From Planktothrix sp. PCC 11201 (GTDB taxonomy: Bacteria; Cyanobacteriota; Cyanobacteriia; Cyanobacteriales; Microcoleaceae): a DNA stretch of 64,000 nucleotides. Positions 53,317 through 62,550 of the stretch are shown in pieces. Where the stretch lies: NCBI RefSeq assembly GCF_900009135.1, contig NZ_LT797709.1:91360-155359 (forward strand), in the 5' to 3' direction. The notes under the pieces were generated by a model, which did no database searches, had not been told where the DNA came from, and saw only the letters and a program-made list of their open reading frames with translations. The first letter of the stretch is position 1. Each line of letters starts with the position of its first letter. Position numbers and translations under genes: made by a program.

Positions 53317-54797
53317 AACCACCCGCTATTATTATTCTAACAGAAACCAGTATAAAAGTTGCTCGGGAAATTCAACGGGTAATCGGTTCATCCATGATTT
53401 ATGGTTTAATTCATCGGACTCAATCGGCGGATTTAACCTATACAAATTTTGGGGAAACGGTGCGAGAATTATTCCAAACCGGAACACCGATAATTGGAGT
53501 TTGTGCGGCGGGAATTTTAATTCGGACAATTGCTCCTTTATTGATGAATAAAAATACCGAACCTGCGGTTTTAGCGATCGCGGAAGATGGTAGTGCTGTT
53601 GTGCCTTTATTGGGGGGTTTACAAGGAGTTAATGATTTAGCCCGTCAAATTGCCTCAGCCCTGCAAATTTCCCCGGCAATTACCACCAGTGGCGAGATTA
53701 GATTTAAAACTACATTATTATCTCCCCCTGCGGGTTATCAATTAGTTAATCCCGATGATGCTAAAACTTTTATTGCTGATTTGTTGGCGGGTGAAACAGT
53801 AAAATTAATCGGTGCAGCCGACTGGTTAGAAAAGAGTCAGTTACCCTTTGCCACCGATGGGAAATTAACTATTGAGATTCGAGATTATAATAGTTTGGCA
53901 TTAGCAAAACCGAGTTTAAATTGTTTGGTTTATCTGTTGGATCAGGGAAAATCAACGGAGGAGGAACAGGATTTTTACCCCACTATCCTAGGGTCAGAAA
54001 ACCCTATTTCCCAGCCAGAAACCGGGCTAAATCCTGGCAAATTAGCGATCGTGGGAACGGGGCCAGGTGCAGCCCGTTGGATGTCTCCAGAGGTGCGAGA
54101 GGTGCTGGAAACCGCAACGGATTGGGTGGGTTATAAAACCTATTTAGATTTAGTAGAATTTCTGCGGAAACCGGAAATTATTCGCCGTGAATCGGATAAT
54201 CGGGTGGAATTAGATCGGGCGGAAATGGCTTTAGATTTAGCGGCTCAAGGTCGGTCGGTGGTGGTCGTTTCTTCCGGTGATCCGGGAATTTATGCGATGG
54301 CGGCGGCGGTGTTTGAGGTATTAGAAAAAAGGGCAAAACCAGCATGGGAAACCCTGGAGATTCAAGTGTGTCCGGGAATTTCAGCCATGCAAGCGGCGGC
54401 GGCGAGTGTGGGCGCGCCCTTGGGACATGATTTTTGTACAATTTCGTTATCCGATATTCTTAAATCTTGGGAAACCATTGCTAGGCGAATTGAGTTAGCG
54501 GCAGAGGCGGATTTAGCGATCGCATTTTATAACCCAGTTTCTCAGGATCGGACTTGGCAACTTTCCCAAGCAAAAGAGATTTTATTAAGGTGGCGATCGC
54601 CCCAAACCCCAATTATTTTAGCGCGTAATTTAGGACGAAAAGGGCAAACTGTGACGATCAAATTCCTAGAACAATTAACTGTTGAAGATGCCGATATGCG
54701 GACAGTTATTTTAATCGGATCAAGTAAAACTCGGATGATTCAGCAAGGATATAAAACATGGGTTTATACCCCACGTTACTATAGTGATCGGATTTGA
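53313..54797 (+). CDS. cobJ: Fused cobalt-precorrin-5A hydrolase CbiG / precorrin-3B C(17)-methyltransferase CobJ
   Basis: A 494-residue fusion. The first part, about residues 1-215, is CbiG (IIGVCAAGILIRTIAPLLMN, EDGSAVVPLLGGLQGVNDLA), which opens the delta-lactone. The second part, from about residue 240, is CobJ/CbiH (LAIVGTGPGAARWMSPEVRE, VVVSSGDPGIYAMAAA, VCPGISAMQAAA), which contracts the ring and methylates C-17. ATG 53313 overlaps the cobI stop by 4 nt, so translation is coupled. The fusion is known from cyanobacteria. Confidence 0.93.
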   Translation: MKPPAIIILTETSIKVAREIQRVIGSSMIYGLIHRTQSADLTYTNFGETVRELFQTGTPIIGVCAAGILIRTIAPLLMNKNTEPAVLAIAEDGSAVVPLLGGLQGVNDLARQIASALQISPAITTSGEIRFKTTLLSPPAGYQLVNPDDAKTFIADLLAGETVKLIGAADWLEKSQLPFATDGKLTIEIRDYNSLALAKPSLNCLVYLLDQGKSTEEEQDFYPTILGSENPISQPETGLNPGKLAIVGTGPGAARWMSPEVREVLETATDWVGYKTYLDLVEFLRKPEIIRRESDNRVELDRAEMALDLAAQGRSVVVVSSGDPGIYAMAAAVFEVLEKRAKPAWETLEIQVCPGISAMQAAAASVGAPLGHDFCTISLSDILKSWETIARRIELAAEADLAIAFYNPVSQDRTWQLSQAKEILLRWRSPQTPIILARNLGRKGQTVTIKFLEQLTVEDADMRTVILIGSSKTRMIQQGYKTWVYTPRYYSDRI

Positions 54798-54863
54798 TCG
54801 GTATCTCAAATTTCTGATCCATAGGTAATAAGATTAATCTTGAACTCAAATTCAAAAAATTAC

Positions 54864-56588
54864 ATGAGTTTTACCATGCTAGATGAAATCATTAATCTTC
54901 AAAATGCAATTATTCCTATTTGTGCGATCGTAACACCGGATACGCCTCTGTTGGAAGCATTAATGATCATGAATCAAACCCATACAAAACAGTGCTTAAT
55001 CCCCGAATTACCCCATCCGACTGAAAATTTAACTTTTTATTCTCAGCCTCCCGGATGTCTATTGGTGATGGAAGATGAAGAATTAGTGGGCATTTTAACC
55101 GAAAGAGATACGGTAAAATTAGCTGTTCAAGCGGAAAATCTGTCTCAAATAACGGTTAAACAGATTATGACACAACCCGTAATTACCTTAAACCGTGAAG
55201 AATTTACGGATGTATTTGTGGTTCATAATATGATGCGTCGTTTTCAAATTCGTCACTTACCGATTCTGAATGAACAGAAACAAGTTTTAGGGTTAATCAC
55301 ATTAAGCAGCTTGCGACAGGTTTTAAATCATCACCATTTTTTGAGGTTTCGCCAAGTTTCAGAAGTGATGACTCGTCAGGTTATTACAGTTGATCCCTTA
55401 ACTTCTATTCGTGAGATTGCGACAATTTTAGCTCAATATAATATTAGTTGTATTGTGGTTGTGGTTGAACAAGAAGGCACATTCTACCCCGTCGGAATTG
55501 TCACCGAACGAGATATTTTACAACTGCAAGCCTTGGAACTTAATTTACAAAATCTCACCGCCGAAGCGGTGATGAGTTCTCCTATATTTTCAATTCAATC
55601 TACAGAATCTCTATCAACAGCACAACAAATTTTACAAAAACATAAAATCCGCAGATTAGTAGTTGTCAATGAACGGGGAGAATTACAAGGAATTATCACC
55701 GAGAGTAATTTAGTTCAGGTTTTAGATCCTTTGGAACTCTATGGGATTTTAGAAATATTAGAACGAAAAGTCAATCAATTAGAAGAATCTCGAATTTCAT
55801 TGCTCAAAAAACAAGATTTTGAACTCGCTCAAGCCCTAGAAAATCAGGAGTTCAGTCTTTACTATCAACCTCAAATAGATTTAAAAACCGAGGAAATTGT
55901 TGGTGCAGAAGCATTAATTCGGTGGATATCTCCTGAAAAGGGGAATATTTCGCCGATTGAATTTATCCCGATTGCTGAAAATACAGGTTTGATTGTGCCT
56001 TTAGGGAAATGGGTATTAAAAACTGCTTGCACCCAAGCGGTTGCTTGGAAACAGGTGGGACTTGCAGCCATGGAAATTGCGGTTAATATTTCGGCTCAAC
56101 AGCTTGAAGATGAGAACTTCGTATCCGATGTGATATCAATATTAACACAAACAGGTTTAGAACCCCAGCGATTAAAATTAGAATTAACCGAAAGTGTGCT
56201 AGTTCATAATATTAATTTAACCTTAGAAAAATTTAAACAGTTACAGGAATTGGGCATCGAAATTGCCATTGATGATTTTGGCACGGGTTATGCTTCTTTA
56301 AGTTATATTCAAAACTTTTTATTTGATATTTTAAAAATTGATCGCTGTTTTATTAAAGATATTACGCAAAATAATAAAAATTCAGCGATTGTTTCTGCGA
56401 TTATTCGACTAGCCCGTCAACTGAATTTTAAAGTCATTGCTGAAGGGGTAGAAACGGAGTTAGAACGAGAGTTTTTAACTCAACAAGGTTGTGATTTTAT
56501 TCAAGGGTATTTGATTAGTCCTCCTCTGCCCTTTGAGCAATTCTGTGATTTTTATTTCCGCTATTCTGAGAAAATTAAGCAGAATTAA
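54864..56588 (+). CDS. CBS-domain EAL phosphodiesterase (c-di-GMP)
   Basis: A 574-residue protein with four CBS motifs (two Bateman pairs; DEELVGILTERDTVKLAV and YPVGIVTERDILQLQ) and a C-terminal EAL domain (residues about 320-570). The EAL site looks complete: EALIRW, VNIS Asn, LELTES Glu, DDFGTGYASL, LKIDR and AEGVE. It should cleave c-di-GMP, perhaps under control of adenine nucleotides bound by the CBS pairs. Start: ATG 54864 or 54876 in preference to TTG 54840; none has a strong ribosome site. The stop overlaps the end of the chorismate lyase gene. Confidence 0.88.
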   Translation: MSFTMLDEIINLQNAIIPICAIVTPDTPLLEALMIMNQTHTKQCLIPELPHPTENLTFYSQPPGCLLVMEDEELVGILTERDTVKLAVQAENLSQITVKQIMTQPVITLNREEFTDVFVVHNMMRRFQIRHLPILNEQKQVLGLITLSSLRQVLNHHHFLRFRQVSEVMTRQVITVDPLTSIREIATILAQYNISCIVVVVEQEGTFYPVGIVTERDILQLQALELNLQNLTAEAVMSSPIFSIQSTESLSTAQQILQKHKIRRLVVVNERGELQGIITESNLVQVLDPLELYGILEILERKVNQLEESRISLLKKQDFELAQALENQEFSLYYQPQIDLKTEEIVGAEALIRWISPEKGNISPIEFIPIAENTGLIVPLGKWVLKTACTQAVAWKQVGLAAMEIAVNISAQQLEDENFVSDVISILTQTGLEPQRLKLELTESVLVHNINLTLEKFKQLQELGIEIAIDDFGTGYASLSYIQNFLFDILKIDRCFIKDITQNNKNSAIVSAIIRLARQLNFKVIAEGVETELEREFLTQQGCDFIQGYLISPPLPFEQFCDFYFRYSEKIKQN

Positions 56589-57196
56589 ACCTCTCCAGTT
56601 TCTCCTAAATATCGGGTTAAATAGGGAGAAAAAACTTCATAAATCAGGGTTAAGGGTTTGCCATGATGCCAGAATAAATAATGACGTCCCCAAAACGGCC
56701 CGGATTCTCCAAAGGCTAATTCTAAGGCTTTGCTATCCCCATAATAAATTCCCTGCACGTCCCGATAAAGTTCCGTTCGCAACCGTGCTAAACTCGCCCA
56801 GATGGGCAAAGATCGGTTTTGTAAATATTCATCAACGTGACTGGCTTCCCACCAAGAGGTGGCGTAGGCTAACCGTTGTCCCGATGCGGTTCTTAACCAG
56901 ACTTGACGGCGGACACGGGGGCCAGGAACCGCTAAAATCTGTTCTGGGGCGTTATCCGTGCTCAAACCAATGGCTGACATATCAATCACATCAACCTCTG
57001 TGGGTTCCCCCGTCAAAAGTTGCAGATGTCGAGTCGGAGAACCATCGCCCAGCATTAGAATTTGCCAAGGGGGAGAAAGTTGACTATGGGGTAGTCCTTG
57101 TTTCACAATGGCTTCATCCCCCTGCCATCGACACTTAAGACGATGCCAAGCTGTGGGTTGAGTAACGGGTTCTAGTCTTCTAATACTGGCGGTCAA
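56585..57196 (-). CDS. Chorismate lyase (plant/cyanobacterial type)
   Basis: A 203-residue protein of the DUF98/chorismate lyase family (like Synechocystis Sll1797), which releases pyruvate from chorismate to give 4-hydroxybenzoate for plastoquinone. The PWQILMLGDGSPTRHLQLLT, RRQVWLRTASGQRLAYATSW and PIWASLARLRTELYRD segments are typical. The start is a TTG at 57196. Its last bases overlap the EAL gene stop by 4 bp, convergent. The family assignment is by resemblance only. Confidence 0.85.
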   Translation of the reverse strand: MTASIRRLEPVTQPTAWHRLKCRWQGDEAIVKQGLPHSQLSPPWQILMLGDGSPTRHLQLLTGEPTEVDVIDMSAIGLSTDNAPEQILAVPGPRVRRQVWLRTASGQRLAYATSWWEASHVDEYLQNRSLPIWASLARLRTELYRDVQGIYYGDSKALELAFGESGPFWGRHYLFWHHGKPLTLIYEVFSPYLTRYLGETGEV

Positions 57197-57277
57197 GGCT
57201 CTTTACAAAACTTAATGTATATTTATTGTTTATGATAGCGCCACAATGGTCATCTGTCGGGTTTTAGGGATTAGTTT

Positions 57278-57766
57278 ATGAATGACGGTTTAAAAGAGGT
57301 GACAATTTATACCGATGGAGCCTGTAGTGGCAATCCCGGGCCAGGAGGATATGGCGTGGTCTTAATGTCTGGCCCCCACCGCAAGGAATTATCGGGAGGA
57401 TATCAACTCACCACTAATAATCGCATGGAATTAATCGCGGCTATTGTCGGATTAGAAGCCTTGAAATTTACCTGTGCGGTTAATTTATATACGGATTCTC
57501 GCTATATAGTTGATGCGATGAATAAAGGATGGGCGAAGAAATGGCAGAAAAATAATTGGAAACGCAGTCAAAAAGAATCGGCTAAAAATCCTGATTTGTG
57601 GGAAAGATTACTCACTATATCAGAACAACATCAAGTGCAATTTTTTTGGGTGAAAGGTCATTCGGGAGATGAAGAAAATGAATGTTGCGATCGCTTGGCA
57701 GTAAAGGCTTATCAACAACCGGATTTACTCCCGGATTTAGGTTATGAAAAGGCTGTTGATGAGTAG
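57278..57766 (+). CDS. rnhA: Ribonuclease HI
   Basis: A 162-residue RNase HI. The four metal ligands are readable: Asp in [15 protein letters not shown], Glu in [11 protein letters not shown], Asp in [12 protein letters not shown], and Asp in [11 protein letters not shown]. It removes RNA from RNA-DNA hybrids. It converges with the VapC gene, 1 bp away. Confidence 0.95.
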   Translation: MNDGLKEVTIYTDGACSGNPGPGGYGVVLMSGPHRKELSGGYQLTTNNRMELIAAIVGLEALKFTCAVNLYTDSRYIVDAMNKGWAKKWQKNNWKRSQKESAKNPDLWERLLTISEQHQVQFFWVKGHSGDEENECCDRLAVKAYQQPDLLPDLGYEKAVDE

Positions 57767-57767
57767 A

Positions 57768-58160
57768 TCAAGGCTGGTTTTCGACATAAGGATAAGCCAA
57801 AATTTTACTATCCATTGTCACTAAAGGACAATCATAAACCCTGGCACTGGCAACGATAATCTGATCTGCTGGGTCTCGATGAAAATTACCCGGAAGTTGA
57901 GTAGATTCTACACAAATTCTAGGCGTTAGATTTAGAAGACTTATTCCGGGATAAATTAGTGCCTGATCCAGCCATTCATCCACAGGACAAGGTAGCATTA
58001 ACCGACTTCGTTCAACCAACTTCGCAATCTCCCAACAGGAAATTATACTGATACCTAAGCCTTGAAATTCTTGCTCTTGGATATACTGCTTATAATCCTG
58101 TGGGAGTTGAGAATTGTCATGCACCCACCACACCCAAATATGGGTATCTAGTAAAATCAT
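57768..58160 (-). CDS. vapC: VapC-type PIN toxin
   Basis: A 130-residue PIN toxin from ATG 58160 (TTG 58175 in frame). The catalytic acids are Asp5 (ILLDTHIWVW), Glu44 (SCWEIAKL), Asp96/Asp99 (HRDPADQIIVA) and Asp117 (VTMDSKIL), so the site is complete. RDPADQ and THIWVWW are typical of the chromosomal PIN group of cyanobacteria. It overlaps the antitoxin by ATGA (58157-58160). Confidence 0.9.
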   Translation of the reverse strand: MILLDTHIWVWWVHDNSQLPQDYKQYIQEQEFQGLGISIISCWEIAKLVERSRLMLPCPVDEWLDQALIYPGISLLNLTPRICVESTQLPGNFHRDPADQIIVASARVYDCPLVTMDSKILAYPYVENQP

Positions 58161-58372
58161 TGTATAACTTCCCAATCCTCTTGAGCTACGGGTTTCATCG
58201 GCTCAAGATACTCTACAGTTGTTCCACGCAAAGCATATTTTTTTTGTTCAGATCCCTTCCCCTGTCGAGACAGAATAATAATTTCTACCTCCTCACCCGA
58301 ATCAAAGGGTAAATTTTCTAAGGTTAGTGTTTTATTATCTGTGATTGTTGCTTCAATACGATGTGCCAGCAT
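58157..58372 (-). CDS. Antitoxin of the VapC pair
   Basis: A 71-residue protein from ATG 58372: MLAHRIEATITDNKTLTLEN then LPFDSGEEVEIIILSRQ. The start resembles an AbrB/MazE-like swapped hairpin (TLENLPF-EVEIIIL), followed by an acidic tail (PMKPVAQEDWEVIQ) that would bind the toxin. A GTG 15 nt upstream is an alternative. It should repress its own operon. Confidence 0.8.
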   Translation of the reverse strand: MLAHRIEATITDNKTLTLENLPFDSGEEVEIIILSRQGKGSEQKKYALRGTTVEYLEPMKPVAQEDWEVIQ

Positions 58373-58476
58373 GATGTATATTCTCACATAATATGTTGAG
58401 TAAAACTAAGATCTGATCACATTATATCCTCAAAATTTTATATAATAATATTTGTCAGTCCTGCAAAGGCGAATCA

Positions 58477-59025
58477 ATGAATATGGCGATCGCAACTGTA
58501 ACCGAAACTGAAACCTTTTCCCTAGAAGACTTTATCGCAAATCCTCCCGATCATCAAGAGTGGGTGGATGGACAATTGGTGGAGAAAATCGGAATGACCA
58601 TTAAACATAGTCGGATTCAATCGAGATTAGACTTTTACTGGAGAAATTACATCAATGAGTCGGGACAAGGGGGAGAAACAATGGTCGAACTTCCCTGTCG
58701 CACCTTAAAACAAGGGCGACGTCCTGATGTTTCCTATCTCACACCGGAATTATTAACAGAGTTTGGGGAGTTTCCCACCTTACCCCAAAGTCCCCCCCTT
58801 CTAGCTGAAATTGCATCTCCGAGTGATGCGGCGGAGGATTTATTTGCTAAAGCCAGTGAATATTTAGAGTCCGGTTGTCGGGAAGTGTGGTTAGTATTTC
58901 CTGAGAATCATCGCGTTTTAATTATTACTGAAAATCAGACCTGGGCGTTTAAATCCGGTGATATTATTAATACACAAATTATTTTATTAGGATTTAGCAT
59001 TAGCATTAATGAATTATTCAGTTAA
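58477..59025 (+). CDS. Uma2 family endonuclease
   Basis: A 182-residue Uma2 protein. The core reads FIANPPDHQEWVDGQLVEKI, GRRPDVSYLTPELL, LLAEIASPSDAAEDLF (E-x-K variant AEIAS) and REVWLVFPENHRVLII. It is the first of three Uma2 genes in 2 kb. The third acidic/lysine motif is altered (EIAS instead of EVKS), so activity is uncertain. Confidence 0.88.
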   Translation: MNMAIATVTETETFSLEDFIANPPDHQEWVDGQLVEKIGMTIKHSRIQSRLDFYWRNYINESGQGGETMVELPCRTLKQGRRPDVSYLTPELLTEFGEFPTLPQSPPLLAEIASPSDAAEDLFAKASEYLESGCREVWLVFPENHRVLIITENQTWAFKSGDIINTQIILLGFSISINELFS

Positions 59026-59030
59026 CTTTG

Positions 59031-59050
59031 GTAGTAAGCCCTTCAGGGCT
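59031..59050. repeat. GTAGTAAGCCCTTCAGGGCT element
   Basis: Identical to 16157-16176 and related to the hairpins in the 54-bp units at 22287-22394. It lies 6 bp after the Uma2 stop and could form a terminator-like stem. Confidence 0.75.
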
Positions 59051-59136
59051 GAATCTGTAATTTATTAACCTAAATTATTTTAATAAAAATCAAAAAGTTG
59101 GGTTATTCTATCCGTTAACCCAACTTAAAAACGGGT

Positions 59137-59817
59137 TTAAAGCTGTTCAGGATCAATTCCTAATTCTCGGAGTTTAGCTGCTAACTTATCAGCACGTTGA
59201 GTTTCATTTTTTGCGACTTCTTCAGAAGTTAAAACCAGTTCACCTCCAGAATTAAAAAATCGCAATTTATTCTCAAAAACTCCTAAAAATAGTTCTAACT
59301 GTTGACTCCATAACCACCCGTTTTCATTCGGTGAAATCGGTTGATATTGACCCTCAACAATATGAAACCCTGCAAACTCTAAAGAATTAGGATCAAACCA
59401 AAAATAATCAGGAGTACGGAAAACATCCTGATAGATTTCTTTTTTCAGTCCTCTATCCGTATCCGCCGTTGTTTTTGATAACATTTCAATAATCACATTC
59501 GGATATTTGCCATCTTCTTCCCAAACTACCCAACTATTACGCGGTTTACGTTCTGTTCCAAGGACTACAAAAAAATCTGGCCCGCGAAATTCCTCTGATT
59601 TTTTTTGACGCTGACTATAATAAATAGTCAGATTTCCAATAGCATAGAAATCATCTCGATTTTGCCATAACCATTCTAAAGAGTTCAATAAAAGTAGAAT
59701 TTGGCGGAGATGGAGTTCGCTTTCCAAAGGTGGCTCCTGACTTAATAAATCACTGGGCGGAAATTGCACTTCATCGAGAAGTGTTGGCGTTTGAATTTGT
59801 GCTTCAACAATAGACAT
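59137..59817 (-). CDS. Uma2 family endonuclease
   Basis: A 226-residue Uma2 variant with a longer N-terminus (SELHLRQILLLLNSLEWLWQ). GPDFFVVLGTERKPRNSW provides the PD motif, and YPNVIIEMLSKTTADTDRGL the acidic one (EMLSKT). The C-terminal 35 residues are a charged helix (SEEVAKNETQRADKLAAKLR) absent from the shorter Uma2 proteins. It is on the opposite strand to its two neighbours. Confidence 0.87.
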   Translation of the reverse strand: MSIVEAQIQTPTLLDEVQFPPSDLLSQEPPLESELHLRQILLLLNSLEWLWQNRDDFYAIGNLTIYYSQRQKKSEEFRGPDFFVVLGTERKPRNSWVVWEEDGKYPNVIIEMLSKTTADTDRGLKKEIYQDVFRTPDYFWFDPNSLEFAGFHIVEGQYQPISPNENGWLWSQQLELFLGVFENKLRFFNSGGELVLTSEEVAKNETQRADKLAAKLRELGIDPEQL

Positions 59818-59917
59818 GATTGCATCTCCGTTAGGAGGATTGTTTTTTATTATAGTTGAAAAAAATAGCGATCGCTTATAATTATTTTAATATCAAATTA
59901 CCCTAAGATGAATAACC

Positions 59918-60487
59918 ATGACCCAATTCACCTTAAACTTAGAAACTATTGATCTGACCGATGAACAGTTTTTTCAACTTTGTCAGAATAACCGAGATTT
60001 AAGATTTGAACGCAATTTCAACGGAGAATTAGTAATTATGTCACCCGCAGGTGGAGAAACAAGTAATCGAAATGCTGGATTAACGGCACAACTTTGGATC
60101 TGGAATCAACAATATAAATTAGGCAAAGTCTTTGATTCTTCAGGCGGATTTAAACTTCCTAATGGTGCAGATCGTTCACCCGATGTGTTGTGGATATCTT
60201 TAGAAAAATGGCATAATTTAACTTCCGAACAACGTCAAAAGTTTTTACCCTTATGTCCCGATTTTGTCATTGAGTTACGTTCTCCGAGTGATAATCTAAA
60301 AAACCTTCAAGCTAAAATGAAAGAATATCGAGAAAACGGAACTTTTTTAGGATGGTTAATCGATCCTCAAACCAAAACTGTAGAAATTTATCGACCCAAT
60401 CAAGAAGTAGAAATATTAGAAAATCCCTTAACATTATCAGGAGAAAATATTTTACCTAAATTCACCCTAAACTTAGAACAAATTTGA
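59918..60487 (+). CDS. Uma2 family endonuclease
   Basis: A 189-residue Uma2 protein. VFDSSGGFKLPNGADRSPDV and DFVIELRSPSDNLKNLQAKM keep the PD-(D/E)XK pattern, and LGWLIDPQTKTVEIY follows. Of the four Uma2 proteins here it is closest to the one at 49620. A HIP1-like GCGATCGC site lies in its leader. Target unknown. Confidence 0.89.
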   Translation: MTQFTLNLETIDLTDEQFFQLCQNNRDLRFERNFNGELVIMSPAGGETSNRNAGLTAQLWIWNQQYKLGKVFDSSGGFKLPNGADRSPDVLWISLEKWHNLTSEQRQKFLPLCPDFVIELRSPSDNLKNLQAKMKEYRENGTFLGWLIDPQTKTVEIYRPNQEVEILENPLTLSGENILPKFTLNLEQI

Positions 60488-60634
60488 TAAACCTCATTGT
60501 TGTGCTTCAGCGCAATCAAAAGACTATAATAAAAACAATTAATCTTAATCTCCTCGTTTCTAGGTTCTACCTAAGATTCTGATATTTTTTGATTCTCTCA
60601 TGCCCAAGTTAGAGGGGGCTTTAGGTCAGTATAA

Positions 60635-61399
60635 TTATTGGGGTGGGTCGGTTAAGACTGACTCTATAGTTTTTTCTATATTTAGATCACTACCAATTTT
60701 GTTTTTAATCATTTTACAAAAATTTAGAAAAGATTCAAATGTTTTTAAATGATTAGTTGTTTCAACTCTCTTAATTATTTCTTTCAAGTAAAATTCTTTC
60801 ACTGCATTACCTGGTTTTGTTTTTTTATATGTAGTATTGTTAGCTAAAAATAGAGCTTTTAAGTATCTTTCATGAAATTTAGCATGATTATATCGGATGG
60901 TATCAAAATTACCCATTAATTCTGGATCAAATTGAGATACATCATAATATTCTTCATAATCTGATAAAGGATAGCCTGAGTATTGCAATTTCAAAGAAGT
61001 AGGATTTTTTGGGTATAAAAATATTTCTCGATTGCCAAGTAACCATGTTTCAAGACAACGATTTTGGATAATAATTATAAGTTGTGTCTTACCTAAATTT
61101 ATATTACTTTCTTGTATATAATTTATAATATAATCTTGCCTTTCAGTTACAGTTTCTTCATCAGCATCTACACAAAGAACTAAATAGTCATAATTATTTG
61201 TTTCCTTAATTTTATCAATTGCATTATCAATAAGATCGTGTAAAATCTTAGGATAACCTTTTCCACTAATAATATAATAGTTATTTTTTTGTACTTGATC
61301 ATGGTAGCTGACTTTTTTCAATTCAGGGATTAAATATTTCAGCCATTCGGGATAAATTATTTTTTCTGTATCGCCTTCTACTAAAAAATAAATATTCAT
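60635..61399 (-). CDS. TOPRIM-like (DUF4276/RloB-type) putative nuclease of a two-gene ATPase module
   Basis: A 254-residue protein. The start YFLVEGDTEKIIYPEWL (Glu8, EGDTE) and DYLVLCVDADEETV (Asp78, Asp80) match the Glu and DxD of TOPRIM folds seen in DUF4276, DUF4435 and OLD-type nucleases. IIIQNRCLETWLLGNREIFL and a C-terminal helical part follow. Its ATG shares the final A of the ATPase stop (61399), so the two are translated together. In PARIS, OLD and similar anti-phage systems such a nuclease is unleashed by the ATPase. Exact family uncertain. Confidence 0.6.
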   Translation of the reverse strand: MNIYFLVEGDTEKIIYPEWLKYLIPELKKVSYHDQVQKNNYYIISGKGYPKILHDLIDNAIDKIKETNNYDYLVLCVDADEETVTERQDYIINYIQESNINLGKTQLIIIIQNRCLETWLLGNREIFLYPKNPTSLKLQYSGYPLSDYEEYYDVSQFDPELMGNFDTIRYNHAKFHERYLKALFLANNTTYKKTKPGNAVKEFYLKEIIKRVETTNHLKTFESFLNFCKMIKNKIGSDLNIEKTIESVLTDPPQ

Positions 61400-62550
61400 T
61401 AATCCTCCAAATCTTCTTCATCTTCAAGAATATTAATTAAATCAATAAAAGCTTTTTGCCTAGATGCAGAAATATGAAAATCTTCTGCTTTTTTAACAGT
61501 TACTAAGCCTCCATGACGAGTAACTATTTTCCAGTATCTAGGGCTAATATTATTAATTATGTAAGGATGATGACTTGTAATCATAAATTGCAAATCTTCC
61601 CTTTCTAAAATTAACTCCGTTACACTATCAATACAATTAACACCTAAACTATTTTCAAATTCATCAATTAGGATAACACAGTTATCAGGAGATAAATATA
61701 ATTCGCTAATATACATTAACGTTTTGAACATTCCTGAAGATATATTATGTTGTCTAATCCAAAGTTCAATATCTTTTTCCTTGATTTTTATAAGAATAGC
61801 TTCTTTTAAAATATCAGCTAAAGCTAAAGGAAGTTCATCCTGATTAAAAGGTTCAACTTTGATGTCTTCAACTTTCTTAAAAATTTCTATAAATACTGAC
61901 TTAATTCTATTAAAAGTTTCCGGTATATATCTGTAAACTAACGCCAATTTAATTGGTAATGGCAATTCAGTATTTTTAATTTCTGACAAATCACAATTTT
62001 CATATTTTTTCAAAATATGAGTAGGAAGTCTTAAAATATCTTCGTTGTCTAAATACTTAGCTGATTCGGTTTCTATGATTTTATCAAATTCTTGTTGTAC
62101 TAGCTTAATATTTTCTTCTTCACTTAGTAGTTCAATTATACTTTTGAAAGGAGATAATTTAAAAGGAGATAATTGATCTTGAAAAATTATCCCTTTTTCT
62201 TGTGTTCTTTCAATTATAGATTTTTCATTTTTAGCTAAATATTCATATATAATTTTACATTGATCCTCTTCATCAGAATCAGTCTTTATAATTATATTAT
62301 TTTGTCTAGTTTCAAATTTCCCACGCCAACGATATAAATTCTCGTCCTGAGTTACAAATGTTACATCCCAACAAACTCCATTTAGAGAAATTCCATTAGC
62401 AATCATTTTAAGACGATTAATTGCCTTCAGTATTTGTGTCTTACCAGCGCCAGATACACCAACTAACAAATTAAGATTAGATGAAAATTCAATAAAATTA
62501 AGTTTCCATTGGTATTCTTTATCTTCATACTCTAATTTTTTAAGCTTCAT
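61399..62550 (-). CDS. AAA/ABC-type ATPase of a putative defence module
   Basis: A 383-residue ATPase with an SMC/ABC-like head: Walker A GVSGAGKT (31-38), signature-like ISSGMFKTL, Walker B VILIDEFENSLG (Asp296, Glu297) and the switch His in MITSHHPYIIN. The middle (about 70-250) replaces the coiled-coil arms. This is the AAA_15/AAA_21 type that pairs with TOPRIM or HNH nucleases. It overlaps the downstream TOPRIM gene by 1 nt. The genes are more A/T-rich than their neighbours, suggesting transfer. No membership in a named system could be proven. Confidence 0.75.
   Translation of the reverse strand: MKLKKLEYEDKEYQWKLNFIEFSSNLNLLVGVSGAGKTQILKAINRLKMIANGISLNGVCWDVTFVTQDENLYRWRGKFETRQNNIIIKTDSDEEDQCKIIYEYLAKNEKSIIERTQEKGIIFQDQLSPFKLSPFKSIIELLSEEENIKLVQQEFDKIIETESAKYLDNEDILRLPTHILKKYENCDLSEIKNTELPLPIKLALVYRYIPETFNRIKSVFIEIFKKVEDIKVEPFNQDELPLALADILKEAILIKIKEKDIELWIRQHNISSGMFKTLMYISELYLSPDNCVILIDEFENSLGVNCIDSVTELILEREDLQFMITSHHPYIINNISPRYWKIVTRHGGLVTVKKAEDFHISASRQKAFIDLINILEDEEDLED

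Noticed and set aside
56533..57138. Plus-strand frame of 201 codons opposite chorismate lyase
   Set aside because: The opposite strand encodes a clear chorismate lyase; this reading has no motifs and is Arg/Pro-rich as shadows often are.
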